64,000 nt of DNA, taken from assembly GCF_902626525.1 (NCBI RefSeq), contig NZ_CACOFR010000001.1, forward strand, positions 1 through 64,000, read 5' to 3'. Shown here one piece after another: positions 8,702-17,552 of this stretch (positions within the stretch are counted from its first letter, which is position 1; each line of letters starts with the position of its first letter). The notes under the pieces are model-generated. The model was given only the letters and a program-made list of their open reading frames with translations. It had not been told where the DNA came from and searched no databases. A program made the translations under genes and the position numbers. Source of the stretch: an uncultured Prochlorococcus sp. GTDB lineage: Bacteria; Cyanobacteriota; Cyanobacteriia; PCC-6307; Cyanobiaceae.

Positions 8702-9292
8702 ATGAATAAAAAATTTACAACTAAAGAATATGTTAAAGCTTCTCTTTCAAAAACTATGGATCTCCTGCGAGTTCTAATAAATTTAGATGATTATATATTT
8801 AATATTCAAGAAGCTTCTCAGCTTATAGTCGATTCTATATCAAGCAATCATACTATTTATCTTGCAGGTAATGGAGGAAGCGCTGCTCAGTCACAACACT
8901 TTGCGGCTGAATTGGTCTCGAGATTTAATTTTGATAGAAATCCTTTGCCCGCAGTAGCACTAACTACCGATACCTCAGTTTTAACAGCAGTATCAAATGA
9001 TTATGGTTATGAAAAGGTTTTTGAGAGGCAGTTAGCTGGATTAGCCCAAAAAGGAGATGTTTTTATTGGATTTTCAACTTCAGGAACTTCAAAAAATATC
9101 CTTAATTGCTTTAAAAAAGCTAGAGAAATGAAATTATCATCAATTGGTATTTCAGGAGAAGTAGGTATGAAAGAATCTAAACCAGATATATTAATCTCTA
9201 TCCCCTCACAAAATACCCCTTTAATTCAAGAAATTCACTGCATTACTTCCCATTTAATTTGTGACATAGTTGAAAAGACAATTTTTAATTAA
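8702..9292 (+). CDS. gmhA: sedoheptulose-7-phosphate isomerase GmhA
   Basis: Cytosolic SIS-domain isomerase converting sedoheptulose 7-phosphate to D-glycero-D-manno-heptose 7-phosphate, the entry step to nucleotide-activated heptoses. The 196-residue length is normal. GNGGSA (56-61) binds phosphate, HFAAEL (66-71) carries Glu70 equivalent to the catalytic Glu65 of E. coli GmhA, and FSTSGTSKN (124-132) is the second phosphate loop. His184 in the IQEIHCITSH segment matches the catalytic His180. It lies 61 bases after an SDR gene and 42 before the GmhB-like gene, consistent with one transcript. Confidence 0.88.
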   Translation: MNKKFTTKEYVKASLSKTMDLLRVLINLDDYIFNIQEASQLIVDSISSNHTIYLAGNGGSAAQSQHFAAELVSRFNFDRNPLPAVALTTDTSVLTAVSNDYGYEKVFERQLAGLAQKGDVFIGFSTSGTSKNILNCFKKAREMKLSSIGISGEVGMKESKPDILISIPSQNTPLIQEIHCITSHLICDIVEKTIFN

Positions 9293-9334
9293 ATTAAAGA
9301 ATTGCTTATTAATCAATATAAAATTAAAAAATAA

Positions 9335-9976
9335 ATGTCAGAAATAATTAATCTAGATAAATTTTACTTTGAAGAATTTTCAAGATCAATATCAAAATTT
9401 ACTCTCAAATCGAAAAAAAAATTATTTAAGAAGGCATTATTTTTAGATAGAGATGGAGTTCTTATTGAGGATGTACATCATATTAATTCACCTGAAAAAG
9501 TAAAATTATGTCCGAAAGTTTTAGATTTTTTGAAAGATGCTAGAAAAAAAAATTATGGTTTAATTGTTGTAACTAATCAATCTTCAGTATCAAGGTCAAT
9601 AATTTCATACCAAGAATATAAAGCTATAACAAGTAAATTTCTATCACTACTTACTGAAGATATATACCCCGAATTTATTTTAAGTAGTTTTCATTTACCA
9701 AAAAATACAAATAATTTAGAAAATTATAATTGGCGAAAACCTGGAACAGGAATGATAGATTATGTATTAAATATTTCTAAATTCAATACATCTCAGTCAT
9801 ACATAATAGGAGATAAATTAACAGATCTAATCGCTGGTTACAGAAGTGGATTATCAAACTTCATATATGTAAAGTCAAAGCTTCATTCAAATCAATCAAA
9901 TTTAATAAAAAACTGGTCTATAAAAGAAAGTATTCCTTATAAAGAATTGATAGAACTAGATTCTTCTTTTATTTGA
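9335..9976 (+). CDS. GmhB-like HAD phosphatase (heptose bisphosphate type)
   Basis: HAD-superfamily phosphatase of the GmhB/histidinol-phosphatase group (213 residues). The nucleophile motif is LDRDG (Asp38, Asp40), motif II is VTNQSS (Thr80), motif III is the Lys in WRKPGTGM (Lys135) and motif IV is GDKLTD (Asp160, Asp164). In heptose 1,7-bisphosphate phosphatase a zinc site of Cys/His residues sits just before motif III. Here the region reads SSFHLP (117-122) and NYNWRK (130-135), keeping one His but no Cys. About 30 extra N-terminal residues precede the HAD fold. With gmhA upstream, dephosphorylation of a heptose bisphosphate is the natural guess. Confidence 0.7.
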   Translation: MSEIINLDKFYFEEFSRSISKFTLKSKKKLFKKALFLDRDGVLIEDVHHINSPEKVKLCPKVLDFLKDARKKNYGLIVVTNQSSVSRSIISYQEYKAITSKFLSLLTEDIYPEFILSSFHLPKNTNNLENYNWRKPGTGMIDYVLNISKFNTSQSYIIGDKLTDLIAGYRSGLSNFIYVKSKLHSNQSNLIKNWSIKESIPYKELIELDSSFI

Positions 9977-10107
9977 AAGGAATTAAATATTTTAAATTCT
10001 TAGCTGCTTAATTAATTGATAATAATCAAATTATAATTTGTTATAAATAATCTTAATAACCTAGAGTAAAATCCATATGAACTGGACTTTATTTCTGAAA
10101 CAATTGT

Positions 10108-10710
10108 ATGTTTAAATCTAAATATAAATTTATTGGAAGAAAAAGAATCTGTTCAAATAGCAAATTTGATGTTTTATTTGATAATCTTATTTCTCAAGAT
10201 AATCAAGAAATCAATGATTTTCTTGTCATTAAACCTAAAGTTAACCATAAAGGTTATATTTCTGGAATATGTGTACTCCCTATGTATAGAGATAAATTTT
10301 GTTTAATGAACGTCTGGCGACATCAATTTAAAAATTTTGTTTATCAAGCTCCTGCAGGTTTTATAGAAAAAAATGAGAAACCATATCAAACTGCTATTCG
10401 TGAATTAAAAGAAGAAACGTCTTTCATTTGCGAACAAAAGAATATGATTTCTCTTGGTACTTATATCCCTGATGCAGCACTTATTGAGTGTCGAGTAGCC
10501 TTATTTTTAGCAAAAGATTGTATGAAATCCTCTTCCAAAGTCGAAAGTGAAATCGGTTCTAGTGATGTTATTTACTTTTCTAAAAAAGAAATTAAAGAAT
10601 TGATTTTAAAAGAGGAAAATATTGGAGGTTCAACATTAGTTACCTGTATAAGATCATTAATACATTTGGATTTAAAAGATTCATCAACTTGCTCTTTTTA
10701 TAAAGATTAA
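10108..10710 (+). CDS. Nudix hydrolase (ADP-sugar pyrophosphatase-like)
   Basis: Nudix-fold pyrophosphohydrolase of 200 residues, most like ADP-ribose/nucleotide-sugar pyrophosphatases. The Nudix box runs from Gly84 to Phe106 with Glu90 and the RELKEET core at 98-104; the usual Gly near the end of the box is Ser. Upstream, the segment around VWRHQFKNFVYQAPAG (69-84) matches the strand-loop preceding the box in ADP-ribose pyrophosphatases. It would hydrolyse a nucleoside diphosphate linked to a sugar. Its place between the heptose genes and the exporter suggests turnover of an activated sugar, but housekeeping is equally possible. Confidence 0.75.
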   Translation: MFKSKYKFIGRKRICSNSKFDVLFDNLISQDNQEINDFLVIKPKVNHKGYISGICVLPMYRDKFCLMNVWRHQFKNFVYQAPAGFIEKNEKPYQTAIRELKEETSFICEQKNMISLGTYIPDAALIECRVALFLAKDCMKSSSKVESEIGSSDVIYFSKKEIKELILKEENIGGSTLVTCIRSLIHLDLKDSSTCSFYKD

Positions 10711-10717
10711 TTTGTTA

Positions 10718-10876
10718 ATGAGAATTTTTCAAAAGGAAATTACTCAAGATATAACTATCTATTCATTTAAATTAATTAGTTATAAAGGAAGAAATAGTCT
10801 CTTTATTTTTTGTAAGGAATCTTTTTTAATTATATATTTTTGGCCCTATTCGCATAGAATTAATATAAATATTTAA
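10718..10876 (+). CDS. possible 52-residue small protein
   Basis: A short ATG-started frame that fits exactly between the Nudix gene (7 bases before) and the 519-residue gene (5 bases after). The product is rich in Ile, Phe and Tyr, with a hydrophobic stretch near residues 28-42, and resembles nothing I recognise. The tight spacing on both sides is what makes it worth listing. In DNA this AT-rich such a frame can arise by chance, and it could also be the remnant of a larger gene. Confidence 0.3.
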   Translation: MRIFQKEITQDITIYSFKLISYKGRNSLFIFCKESFLIIYFWPYSHRININI

Positions 10877-10881
10877 AATCA

Positions 10882-12441
10882 GTGAATAGAATTTCTATCA
10901 ATAAATTACGAGAACTTTATAATCAAATATCAGAAAAAAGGATAATTAAGCCAAGATTGAAAAAAGGGATTTTTAATTATTTAAATTTATCTATTCATAT
11001 TAGTAGGGATGAGAGAGATTTTGACCTTACGAATTATCAATTATTTAGAAGTCTTATTTCATCAAATCAATTAGATTTAAGAGAAATAAAAAATAATAAA
11101 TCAAAAAAAATTTACGAAGACTATTTTTGTAATTTTAAGGAATTTCATTATTTATTATCAAAAGATATACCTTTTTTATTTTTAATTGATATTTTGAAAT
11201 TTATTAAACAAATAATTGATACAATAATAATATTAATAATAAGTACTATATCGTCTTTTAAAAACTCTTTTAAGATTATTTTATTTGGAAAGAATAAACT
11301 TATTAGAAAAAAAATTCATAGTATTTATTATTGGGAAAAAAGAGATAATTCAGCTTTGTATTATTATCCTAGTATTTTTGATGATAGTAATAACTTAATA
11401 TTCGTATCATCCTTTGCGGACAGTAAAAAATTTTTATTTTTGGGTTTATTAGGTTCTTTGAGAAATAGTAAATATATTTCTCCAGTAAAAAATTTAGATA
11501 TAAAAAGTCTTATATTAAGCTTATTTCAGTTTATACATCTTTATTTAAATGATTTATCTTTAGTATTTACAAATAAGGATTGTTCATTTTTGAAATTTTG
11601 GTATGGCTGGAAAAAATGTTCAGAAATTTTTTATAGTATTCTCATCTATAATTCCATTTTTGAATTAGTTAAAAATTCCTATGAATGTGAATTCATCTCT
11701 TGGCATGAAAATCAAGTCTCTAATCGTGCATTTTCATTGGCAGTATCAAATGCAATAAAAAAGTTTAATTGTAAATCAACTTTATCTACATATAATGGTT
11801 CTCCAATTTCACAACGAAATAAAAGGCAATTTTTCCCTACTAAAGATGAATTAAGAATAGGTTTTTGGGGTAAAAAATATTATGTACAAGATAAAGAATC
11901 AAAATATGAATTAGCTTCCTACTTAAATAAAAAAAAGATCAAAATAGATTTACAAATTGTTCCTGAAAATATGATTAGAATTCAAAATGATAAATTTGAA
12001 AGTTTTAAAAAAGTTAAATTAATTAGAGAAATTACAATATTTACTCATGACTCATATTGGGATCTTCTGGCATGTTTATCAGGAGTAATTAATTTTAGAA
12101 ATGATTTTCATAAAAAAAATTGTTCAACAATTAAAGAAAATAACTTAATATATATAAGGCTTCATCCTTGCTTAATTAAAAAAGAAGCATTAAAAAGAAT
12201 ATTGAGTATGCAAGAGATTTCTACAAACTACAGATTCGAATTTATAAGTAATAATAGTGAATCAATTATGGATTCAATTAAAAAAAGTTCATTTTGTTTT
12301 TTTGGATTATCATCATATATTAATTTAGCGATTTCTCTTAATTCAAATGTAATTTCAGTTGATACAAATCATATTGATAAATCTCCAATAAATTCAAAAT
12401 TCTTAAGTACTAGAAAATTTCTAGTTTCTAATCCATGGTAA
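10882..12441 (+). CDS. uncharacterised protein, possible polysaccharide glycosyltransferase
   Basis: A 519-residue protein I cannot assign to a family. The start is GTG at 10882; the nearest upstream in-frame stop is at 10861 with no ATG between, so GTG is the only reasonable choice. A hydrophobic stretch around residues 95-130 could be membrane associated. The C-terminal third has the look of a GT-B capsule/LPS transferase: IRLHPCLIKKEA followed by an SFCFFGLSSYINLAISL segment resembling the donor-binding region. Codon use is strongly biased to AT and Lys/Ile/Ser are very abundant. It ends 6 bases before the ABC exporter gene, suggesting a linked role in surface polymer assembly. Confidence 0.4.
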   Translation: MNRISINKLRELYNQISEKRIIKPRLKKGIFNYLNLSIHISRDERDFDLTNYQLFRSLISSNQLDLREIKNNKSKKIYEDYFCNFKEFHYLLSKDIPFLFLIDILKFIKQIIDTIIILIISTISSFKNSFKIILFGKNKLIRKKIHSIYYWEKRDNSALYYYPSIFDDSNNLIFVSSFADSKKFLFLGLLGSLRNSKYISPVKNLDIKSLILSLFQFIHLYLNDLSLVFTNKDCSFLKFWYGWKKCSEIFYSILIYNSIFELVKNSYECEFISWHENQVSNRAFSLAVSNAIKKFNCKSTLSTYNGSPISQRNKRQFFPTKDELRIGFWGKKYYVQDKESKYELASYLNKKKIKIDLQIVPENMIRIQNDKFESFKKVKLIREITIFTHDSYWDLLACLSGVINFRNDFHKKNCSTIKENNLIYIRLHPCLIKKEALKRILSMQEISTNYRFEFISNNSESIMDSIKKSSFCFFGLSSYINLAISLNSNVISVDTNHIDKSPINSKFLSTRKFLVSNPW

Positions 12442-12447
12442 TTTTTA

Positions 12448-14196
12448 ATGAAATTTTTAAAGGATAAATCTTTTTATAAAATACTTTCTTTATTAAGTAA
12501 AAAAAGAAAAAAACAACTTTATTTTCTTATCTTTTTTTTAACTCTCAATGGTGCTTTAGAGTTTTTTTCCGTAGCATCAATAATCCCTTTACTATCAATT
12601 ATTAGTTCAGAAAATATTAGTAATTCAATTCCAATTATTGGAAAATATATTACATTGCTAAATATAAATGATCCCTCTTTAAGATTGCTTTTTTTTACTT
12701 TATCTTTTTGTATATTTGTCTTCTCATCAACTCTTTTAAGGATATTCAATATTGCTTATATTTTTAGACTTTCTGCTAAGGTAAATATTGATATAAGTAA
12801 TTTAATATTTAGAAATAACATGTATCAATCATATGCAAAATATACAAATAAAAATTCATCAGAAATAATAACATTGGCTTTAGAAAAGGTTGATATAGCT
12901 ACTGCATGCATTGATTCTTTATTAACAGTAATAGCGAGTACTATGCTTGGAATATCTATTATTATTTCTTTATTAATACTCAAATGGCAGGTTGTAATGA
13001 TTGGAATAATTTTTATTTATTTTTATTATTCTTTGGTTTATACAAATATAAAAAAAATGTTATATAAAGATGGAAAAATAACTTCAAGAATAATTCCACT
13101 TCGTTTGAAGGTTCTACAAGAGGGACTGGAAGGCTATAAAGATATAATTATCAATAGTTTAGAAAAAGTTTATACTAGCTTATTTTATGAATATCAATCA
13201 GTAATTAAATTAAAACAAGCAAATTTAAATTTCTTTTTGACAATTCCAAGAATCTTAATAGAAGGAATAATATTAACTATAATAGCAATTTTGGCTTATT
13301 TTTTATTTAAATCTCAACAAAATATTGCCTCTTCCATTCCCCTTATAGGTTCTTTTATTTATGCATTTCAAAGATTATTACCACTTACCCAGCAAATTTA
13401 TGCTGCTTCTGCGAATTATAAATATAAATCTACAGTAATTAATGACTTGGTAAATGATTTGGAAGAAGGTAAAAATAATCAGGCTTTATATCTTTCTAAG
13501 AAAAGAATTTATTTTAAAAAAAAGCTACTTTTTAAAGGTATCAAATTTGGTTTTAAAAATAAAAATAATGTACTAAATAATATAAATTTTAGAATTGATA
13601 AAGGAGATATAATAGGAATTTATGGAGAGACTGGAAGTGGAAAAAGTACTTTATTAAATATTATTATGGGTTTAGTTTCTCCTTCTAGTGGGAATATAAA
13701 AATAGATAATATTGATATTTCGAATGAATATTCTCTCGTTAATTGGACAATGAATTTTGCCCATGTTCCACAAAATATTTTTTTAAAAGAAGCTACTATT
13801 GAAGAAAATATAGCGTTTGGAGAAGAAAAGGAAAATATAGACTTTGAATTGTTAGTTAAGGCCGCTAAGGTTGCACATATTTATTCTTTTATTAAAAAGA
13901 CTGATAAGGGGTTTAAAACACTTGTTGGAGAAAGGGGAATACTTTTGAGTGGAGGTCAAAGGCAAAGAATTGCGATAGCTAGAGCAATTTATAAGTCAAG
14001 AAATATCTTAGTTTTAGATGAAGCAACCAGCGCTCTTGATGATTCTACTGAAGAAAAGATTCTTAGATCTATTTTGGATATGTATAGGAACTTAACAATA
14101 ATAATGGTTACTCATAGAATTAGTACACTCAAAAATTGTAATCGTATTTTTAAAGTTCATAATGGAAAGATAATTGAAGAAAAAAAAGTTGCATAG
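12448..14196 (+). CDS. ABC-type lipid-linked oligosaccharide/polysaccharide exporter (PglK/MsbA-like)
   Basis: A half-transporter with fused membrane and ATPase domains (582 residues). About six hydrophobic helices occupy residues 20-330. The ATPase domain has Walker A GETGSGKS (393-400), the Q-loop VPQN (440-443), signature LSGGQ (500-504), Walker B LVLDE (521-525) and H-loop His556, so it should be active as a homodimer. Domain order and size match MsbA and the Campylobacter flippase PglK, which flips undecaprenyl-linked oligosaccharides. Placed in a glycan island with a Wzy-like gene and no recognisable Wzx, it is a good candidate for moving the lipid-linked glycan across the inner membrane. 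The substrate is inferred. Confidence 0.82.
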   Translation: MKFLKDKSFYKILSLLSKKRKKQLYFLIFFLTLNGALEFFSVASIIPLLSIISSENISNSIPIIGKYITLLNINDPSLRLLFFTLSFCIFVFSSTLLRIFNIAYIFRLSAKVNIDISNLIFRNNMYQSYAKYTNKNSSEIITLALEKVDIATACIDSLLTVIASTMLGISIIISLLILKWQVVMIGIIFIYFYYSLVYTNIKKMLYKDGKITSRIIPLRLKVLQEGLEGYKDIIINSLEKVYTSLFYEYQSVIKLKQANLNFFLTIPRILIEGIILTIIAILAYFLFKSQQNIASSIPLIGSFIYAFQRLLPLTQQIYAASANYKYKSTVINDLVNDLEEGKNNQALYLSKKRIYFKKKLLFKGIKFGFKNKNNVLNNINFRIDKGDIIGIYGETGSGKSTLLNIIMGLVSPSSGNIKIDNIDISNEYSLVNWTMNFAHVPQNIFLKEATIEENIAFGEEKENIDFELLVKAAKVAHIYSFIKKTDKGFKTLVGERGILLSGGQRQRIAIARAIYKSRNILVLDEATSALDDSTEEKILRSILDMYRNLTIIMVTHRISTLKNCNRIFKVHNGKIIEEKKVA

Positions 14197-14286
14197 AAGA
14201 ATTTTATAACTCTTACTTTTATATGGGTAAAATAGATAATAAATTCAAATTTATTTATTTAAAATTAAAAATTTGTATTTAATTTT

Positions 14287-15273
14287 ATGAGTTTTATTAA
14301 TCACGAACAGAAATTTGTAGTTTTTGGATCTTCCGGTATGGTTGGCAGCTCTATCCTTAGGATATTAACAAATAAAGGGTATAAAAGAATTTTTAATCCA
14401 ACTAGAAAGGAATTAAACCTGCTTGATATGAATTCTGTTGAATCATGGTTTAATAAGCATAAACCTGATGTTGTAATATTGTGTGCAGCTAAAGTTGGTG
14501 GGATTCATGCTAATAATTCCCATCCAGCAGACTTTATTCTGGAAAATTTAAAAATTCAAACAAATGTTATTGATGCATCTTGGAAATTTAATGTAAAAAA
14601 ATTTTTATTTTTAGGAAGTAGTTGTATTTATCCAAAACATGCTAATCAACCTATTATTGAAGAGGAATTACTTAAAGGTGAATTAGAACTAACAAATCAG
14701 TGGTATGCTATTGCTAAGATCTCTGGAATTAAGCTCTGCGAAGCATTAAAAAAACAATATGGTTTTAATGCAATAAGTTTGATGCCTACAAATTTGTATG
14801 GTCCAGGAGATAATTATGATGAAATAAATAGTCACGTTCTAGCAAGTTTTATAAGACGTTTTTATAAAGCTAAAATGGAAAAATCAGAAAAAGTTATTTG
14901 CTGGGGATCTGGTAATCCTATGAGAGAATTTTTGCATGTAGATGATTTGGGAAATGCAATTTTATTTGTTTTGGAGAATTGGGATATAAATGGTGATTTT
15001 ATTCCTTTGGATTTAAATGGTGAACCTCTCTCTTTTTTAAATGTTGGGACTGGAAAGGATATTTCAATTAAAGAACTAGCAAATCTAGTTGCAGAAATTA
15101 TAGGATTTAAAGGAACAATTAAATGGGATAAATCTATGCCTGATGGCACACCAAGGAAGTTACTAGATATTAGCAGGTTAAAAAATTTAGGTTGGAGTCC
15201 AAAAATTAATTTTAAGGATGGTTTGAAATCAACCATTGAGATTTTTGAAAGACAATCAAAAAGCAAAAATTAA
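14287..15273 (+). CDS. fcl: GDP-L-fucose synthase
   Basis: Dual-function epimerase/reductase converting GDP-4-keto-6-deoxy-D-mannose to GDP-L-fucose (328 residues, typical). The cofactor loop GSSGMVG is at 14-20. The catalytic triad is visible as GSSCIYP (110-116) and YAIAK (Tyr140, Lys144). The family-typical AAKVGGIHANN segment (67-77), the MPTNLYGPGDN motif and SHVLASFIRRF are all present. Its substrate could come from the Gmd-type enzyme at 4092. It converges with the deacetylase gene downstream, with 23 bases between stops. Confidence 0.88.
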   Translation: MSFINHEQKFVVFGSSGMVGSSILRILTNKGYKRIFNPTRKELNLLDMNSVESWFNKHKPDVVILCAAKVGGIHANNSHPADFILENLKIQTNVIDASWKFNVKKFLFLGSSCIYPKHANQPIIEEELLKGELELTNQWYAIAKISGIKLCEALKKQYGFNAISLMPTNLYGPGDNYDEINSHVLASFIRRFYKAKMEKSEKVICWGSGNPMREFLHVDDLGNAILFVLENWDINGDFIPLDLNGEPLSFLNVGTGKDISIKELANLVAEIIGFKGTIKWDKSMPDGTPRKLLDISRLKNLGWSPKINFKDGLKSTIEIFERQSKSKN

Positions 15274-15296
15274 TTTTTTTTAATTCAAACATTTAA

Positions 15297-16169
15297 TTAT
15301 TTTCTACTTACTATATTTAACAAAAGGCTTATCCTGTTTGATGTGAAAAATTTTATTTCTTTTAAGCTTATAGGAAAGTATATCAAGTCCTTTTTATGAG
15401 TCGATATAGGATGTCTATTAAGTAGTTTGCTTCTATTAGTTAATTTATTTGAATAATTGGAACCTCTAATTCCTAAATGAATATATTTAAAATATTTTTT
15501 TAAAACTCTATTCGATCTTTGATTGAAACTACTTTTATTGCCAAACGGATAAGCAAAATGATTAATTGGAATATTCAATTTTTTAAAAATATCAATACCC
15601 TCCTTAATTATTATTTTAATTTGATTTTCGTTTAATTCACTAAAGTTTTCATGATTGAAACCATGCATGCCAATTGTATGGCCAAGTTTTTGAATCTTTA
15701 CAATATGTTCTTTTGATAATGGGATAAATTGACTTTTTAAATTATAGATTAATCTTTCATCATAATTGGGATATAAAATTTGGAAAAATTCTTGATTTTT
15801 ATTTTTTTTATCTTTTAGCAAGCATGGAATTATAAAAAATATTGCTTTTATATTTAAGGGTTTTAAAACTTTTTCGGCAAATTCAAGATTGTTATAAAAG
15901 CCATCATCAAGAGTTAATAAAGAGTATGATTGGTCAGTGTATTTTTTATTGAAAAAATTATCAATATTTTCTGGGTTTAAAAATTTTTCTTGAGAATCTA
16001 TCTTTTTAAGAATTGATTTATAATGAGAGAAATAATTTTCTTGAGTGCTATGAAGATTATAAATAGTTAATCTTGATTTTTTGTATTTCTCTTTAATTAA
16101 AAAAATCTTGGGGAAAACAACCCCTAGAAAATCTGATATATTGATAATTATTTTTCTTAATAATAACAT
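15297..16169 (-). CDS. polysaccharide deacetylase (NodB domain)
   Basis: A carbohydrate esterase family 4 protein of 290 residues. The N-terminal motif LTLDDGF supplies the paired Asp residues for base catalysis and metal binding. GMHGFNHENFSELN has the His residues of the HxxxH metal motif, and NHFAYPFGNKSSF corresponds to the third motif. No clear signal peptide is seen, although the first 20 residues are hydrophobic and could anchor the protein. It would remove N- or O-acetyl groups from a surface sugar. It is the last gene of the minus-strand arabinose block, 7 bases after the DprE1-like gene. Confidence 0.75.
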   Translation of the reverse strand: MLLLRKIIINISDFLGVVFPKIFLIKEKYKKSRLTIYNLHSTQENYFSHYKSILKKIDSQEKFLNPENIDNFFNKKYTDQSYSLLTLDDGFYNNLEFAEKVLKPLNIKAIFFIIPCLLKDKKNKNQEFFQILYPNYDERLIYNLKSQFIPLSKEHIVKIQKLGHTIGMHGFNHENFSELNENQIKIIIKEGIDIFKKLNIPINHFAYPFGNKSSFNQRSNRVLKKYFKYIHLGIRGSNYSNKLTNRSKLLNRHPISTHKKDLIYFPISLKEIKFFTSNRISLLLNIVSRK

Positions 16170-16176
16170 TTAAAAT

Positions 16177-17529
16177 TTAAAAAATATTAAGTCTTTTTGA
16201 TAAATCTGAGCAAAAAATATTCTTAGGATCCATTTTGCTTTTTACTTCTTTCCATTCATTAAGTCTTGGGTAAGTGCTCTTAAACATTTCAGAAGACTGC
16301 ATTGAATCCTTAGCTAAATATATTCTTCCTCCAGCGCTAAGAACCTTCTCATCAAGTTTTAATAAAGTTTGATTAAGATTGCTAAGATATAAAGGAAAAT
16401 CTATAGCTAAAGTCCATCCTTTAATTGGAAAAGATAAAAATGCTTTATTTCCAGGTCCAAATTTTTTTAGAACAGTTAAGAAACTAGGGGTACTAATTTT
16501 CTTTGTTATTTCTAAAATTTCAAAGATAGTTTTATATTCATTCTCAGGTACAACGAACTGATACTGTATAAATCCTTTCGATCCATAAAACTTGTTCCAA
16601 TTTTTTATACCATCAAGTGGATGAAAAAAGTTACTTATTGACTTAATTTCATCTTTTTGTTCTTTTGGTGTTTTTCTATACCAAACTTCATTAAATGCTT
16701 TTACTGTAAATTTATTAAGTAACCTAAATGGCAGAATAGATGGAGCTGAAGCAATTGATTTTGAATGATAAGATAATATATTTTTATTAGGATCTTTTTT
16801 TAAAAGATCATTATCATCTGCATGATTACCAACCGTTAATACTCCTCTATTTTTTTGACTTAGACTATCTACCCAGGCAACAATATATTGGTAATTATCT
16901 TGAGAATTTGTCATTGCATCCATAAGATCATCTAGATCTTTATATTTGTATGTATTTGCTTTCATTTTTGAAGTTTTTATTGGTATTAGAGAAAAAGTAG
17001 CTTCTATAATTACGCCAGTTAATCCCATTCCACCTATGGTCGCCCAAAACTGATTCTTTATTTCAATAGTTTCATTATTATTTGAAGAAAGTTTTTTTAA
17101 ATTACCCAATCCATCTATTAGAAGTATTTCTTTGATGTGATTACCAAAACTCCCATTTAAATGATGATTTTTACCATGAACATCTGAAGCTATTGCTCCC
17201 CCAATAGTAACGTTTCTTGTGCCAGGTGAAACGGGAATGAAGAATCCCTCTGGGATGATTTTTTTTAAAAGCGAATCAATACTTACCCCACTTCCTGCAG
17301 TTATAAATCCTTCTTTTTTATTTAAATAAATATGATCAAAGTCATGTAAACTAAAAACTGATTCATTTTTAAGTTGAGCCGCATCCCCATAAGAACGCCC
17401 AAGACCTCTTGCTAAAAGAGAGTTTTTATTAGAATTGACTATTATATTTTCTAATTGCTCAAATTTATTTGGTTTTATTATTCTTACATTTGCTGGATTA
17501 TGTAGACCCCAACCACTAATTAAATTCAT
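16177..17529 (-). CDS. DprE1-like decaprenylphosphoryl-ribose 2'-oxidase
   Basis: FAD-binding oxidoreductase of the vanillyl-alcohol oxidase superfamily (450 residues). The FAD-binding stretch ARGLGRSYGDAA (40-51), then SPGTRNVTIGGAIASDVHGKNHH and a GGMGLTGVI motif, are characteristic of DprE1. In mycobacteria DprE1 oxidises the 2'-hydroxyl of decaprenylphosphoryl-D-ribose, and DprE2 then reduces the keto form to arabinose. The DprE2-like gene lies directly upstream (23 bases), and a UbiA phosphoribosyltransferase lies in the same minus-strand block. That context strongly favours this function over a generic sugar oxidase. Whether a Cys aligns with the mycobacterial drug-sensitive one was not checked. 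Confidence 0.8.
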   Translation of the reverse strand: MNLISGWGLHNPANVRIIKPNKFEQLENIIVNSNKNSLLARGLGRSYGDAAQLKNESVFSLHDFDHIYLNKKEGFITAGSGVSIDSLLKKIIPEGFFIPVSPGTRNVTIGGAIASDVHGKNHHLNGSFGNHIKEILLIDGLGNLKKLSSNNNETIEIKNQFWATIGGMGLTGVIIEATFSLIPIKTSKMKANTYKYKDLDDLMDAMTNSQDNYQYIVAWVDSLSQKNRGVLTVGNHADDNDLLKKDPNKNILSYHSKSIASAPSILPFRLLNKFTVKAFNEVWYRKTPKEQKDEIKSISNFFHPLDGIKNWNKFYGSKGFIQYQFVVPENEYKTIFEILEITKKISTPSFLTVLKKFGPGNKAFLSFPIKGWTLAIDFPLYLSNLNQTLLKLDEKVLSAGGRIYLAKDSMQSSEMFKSTYPRLNEWKEVKSKMDPKNIFCSDLSKRLNIF

Positions 17530-17552
17530 CTTTTCTTTAATTTTTATAATTT

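Noticed and set aside
14862-15266. Open frame of 134 codons on the minus strand
   Set aside because: Lies fully inside the GDP-fucose synthase gene with all motifs on the plus strand; the antisense frame is a shadow.
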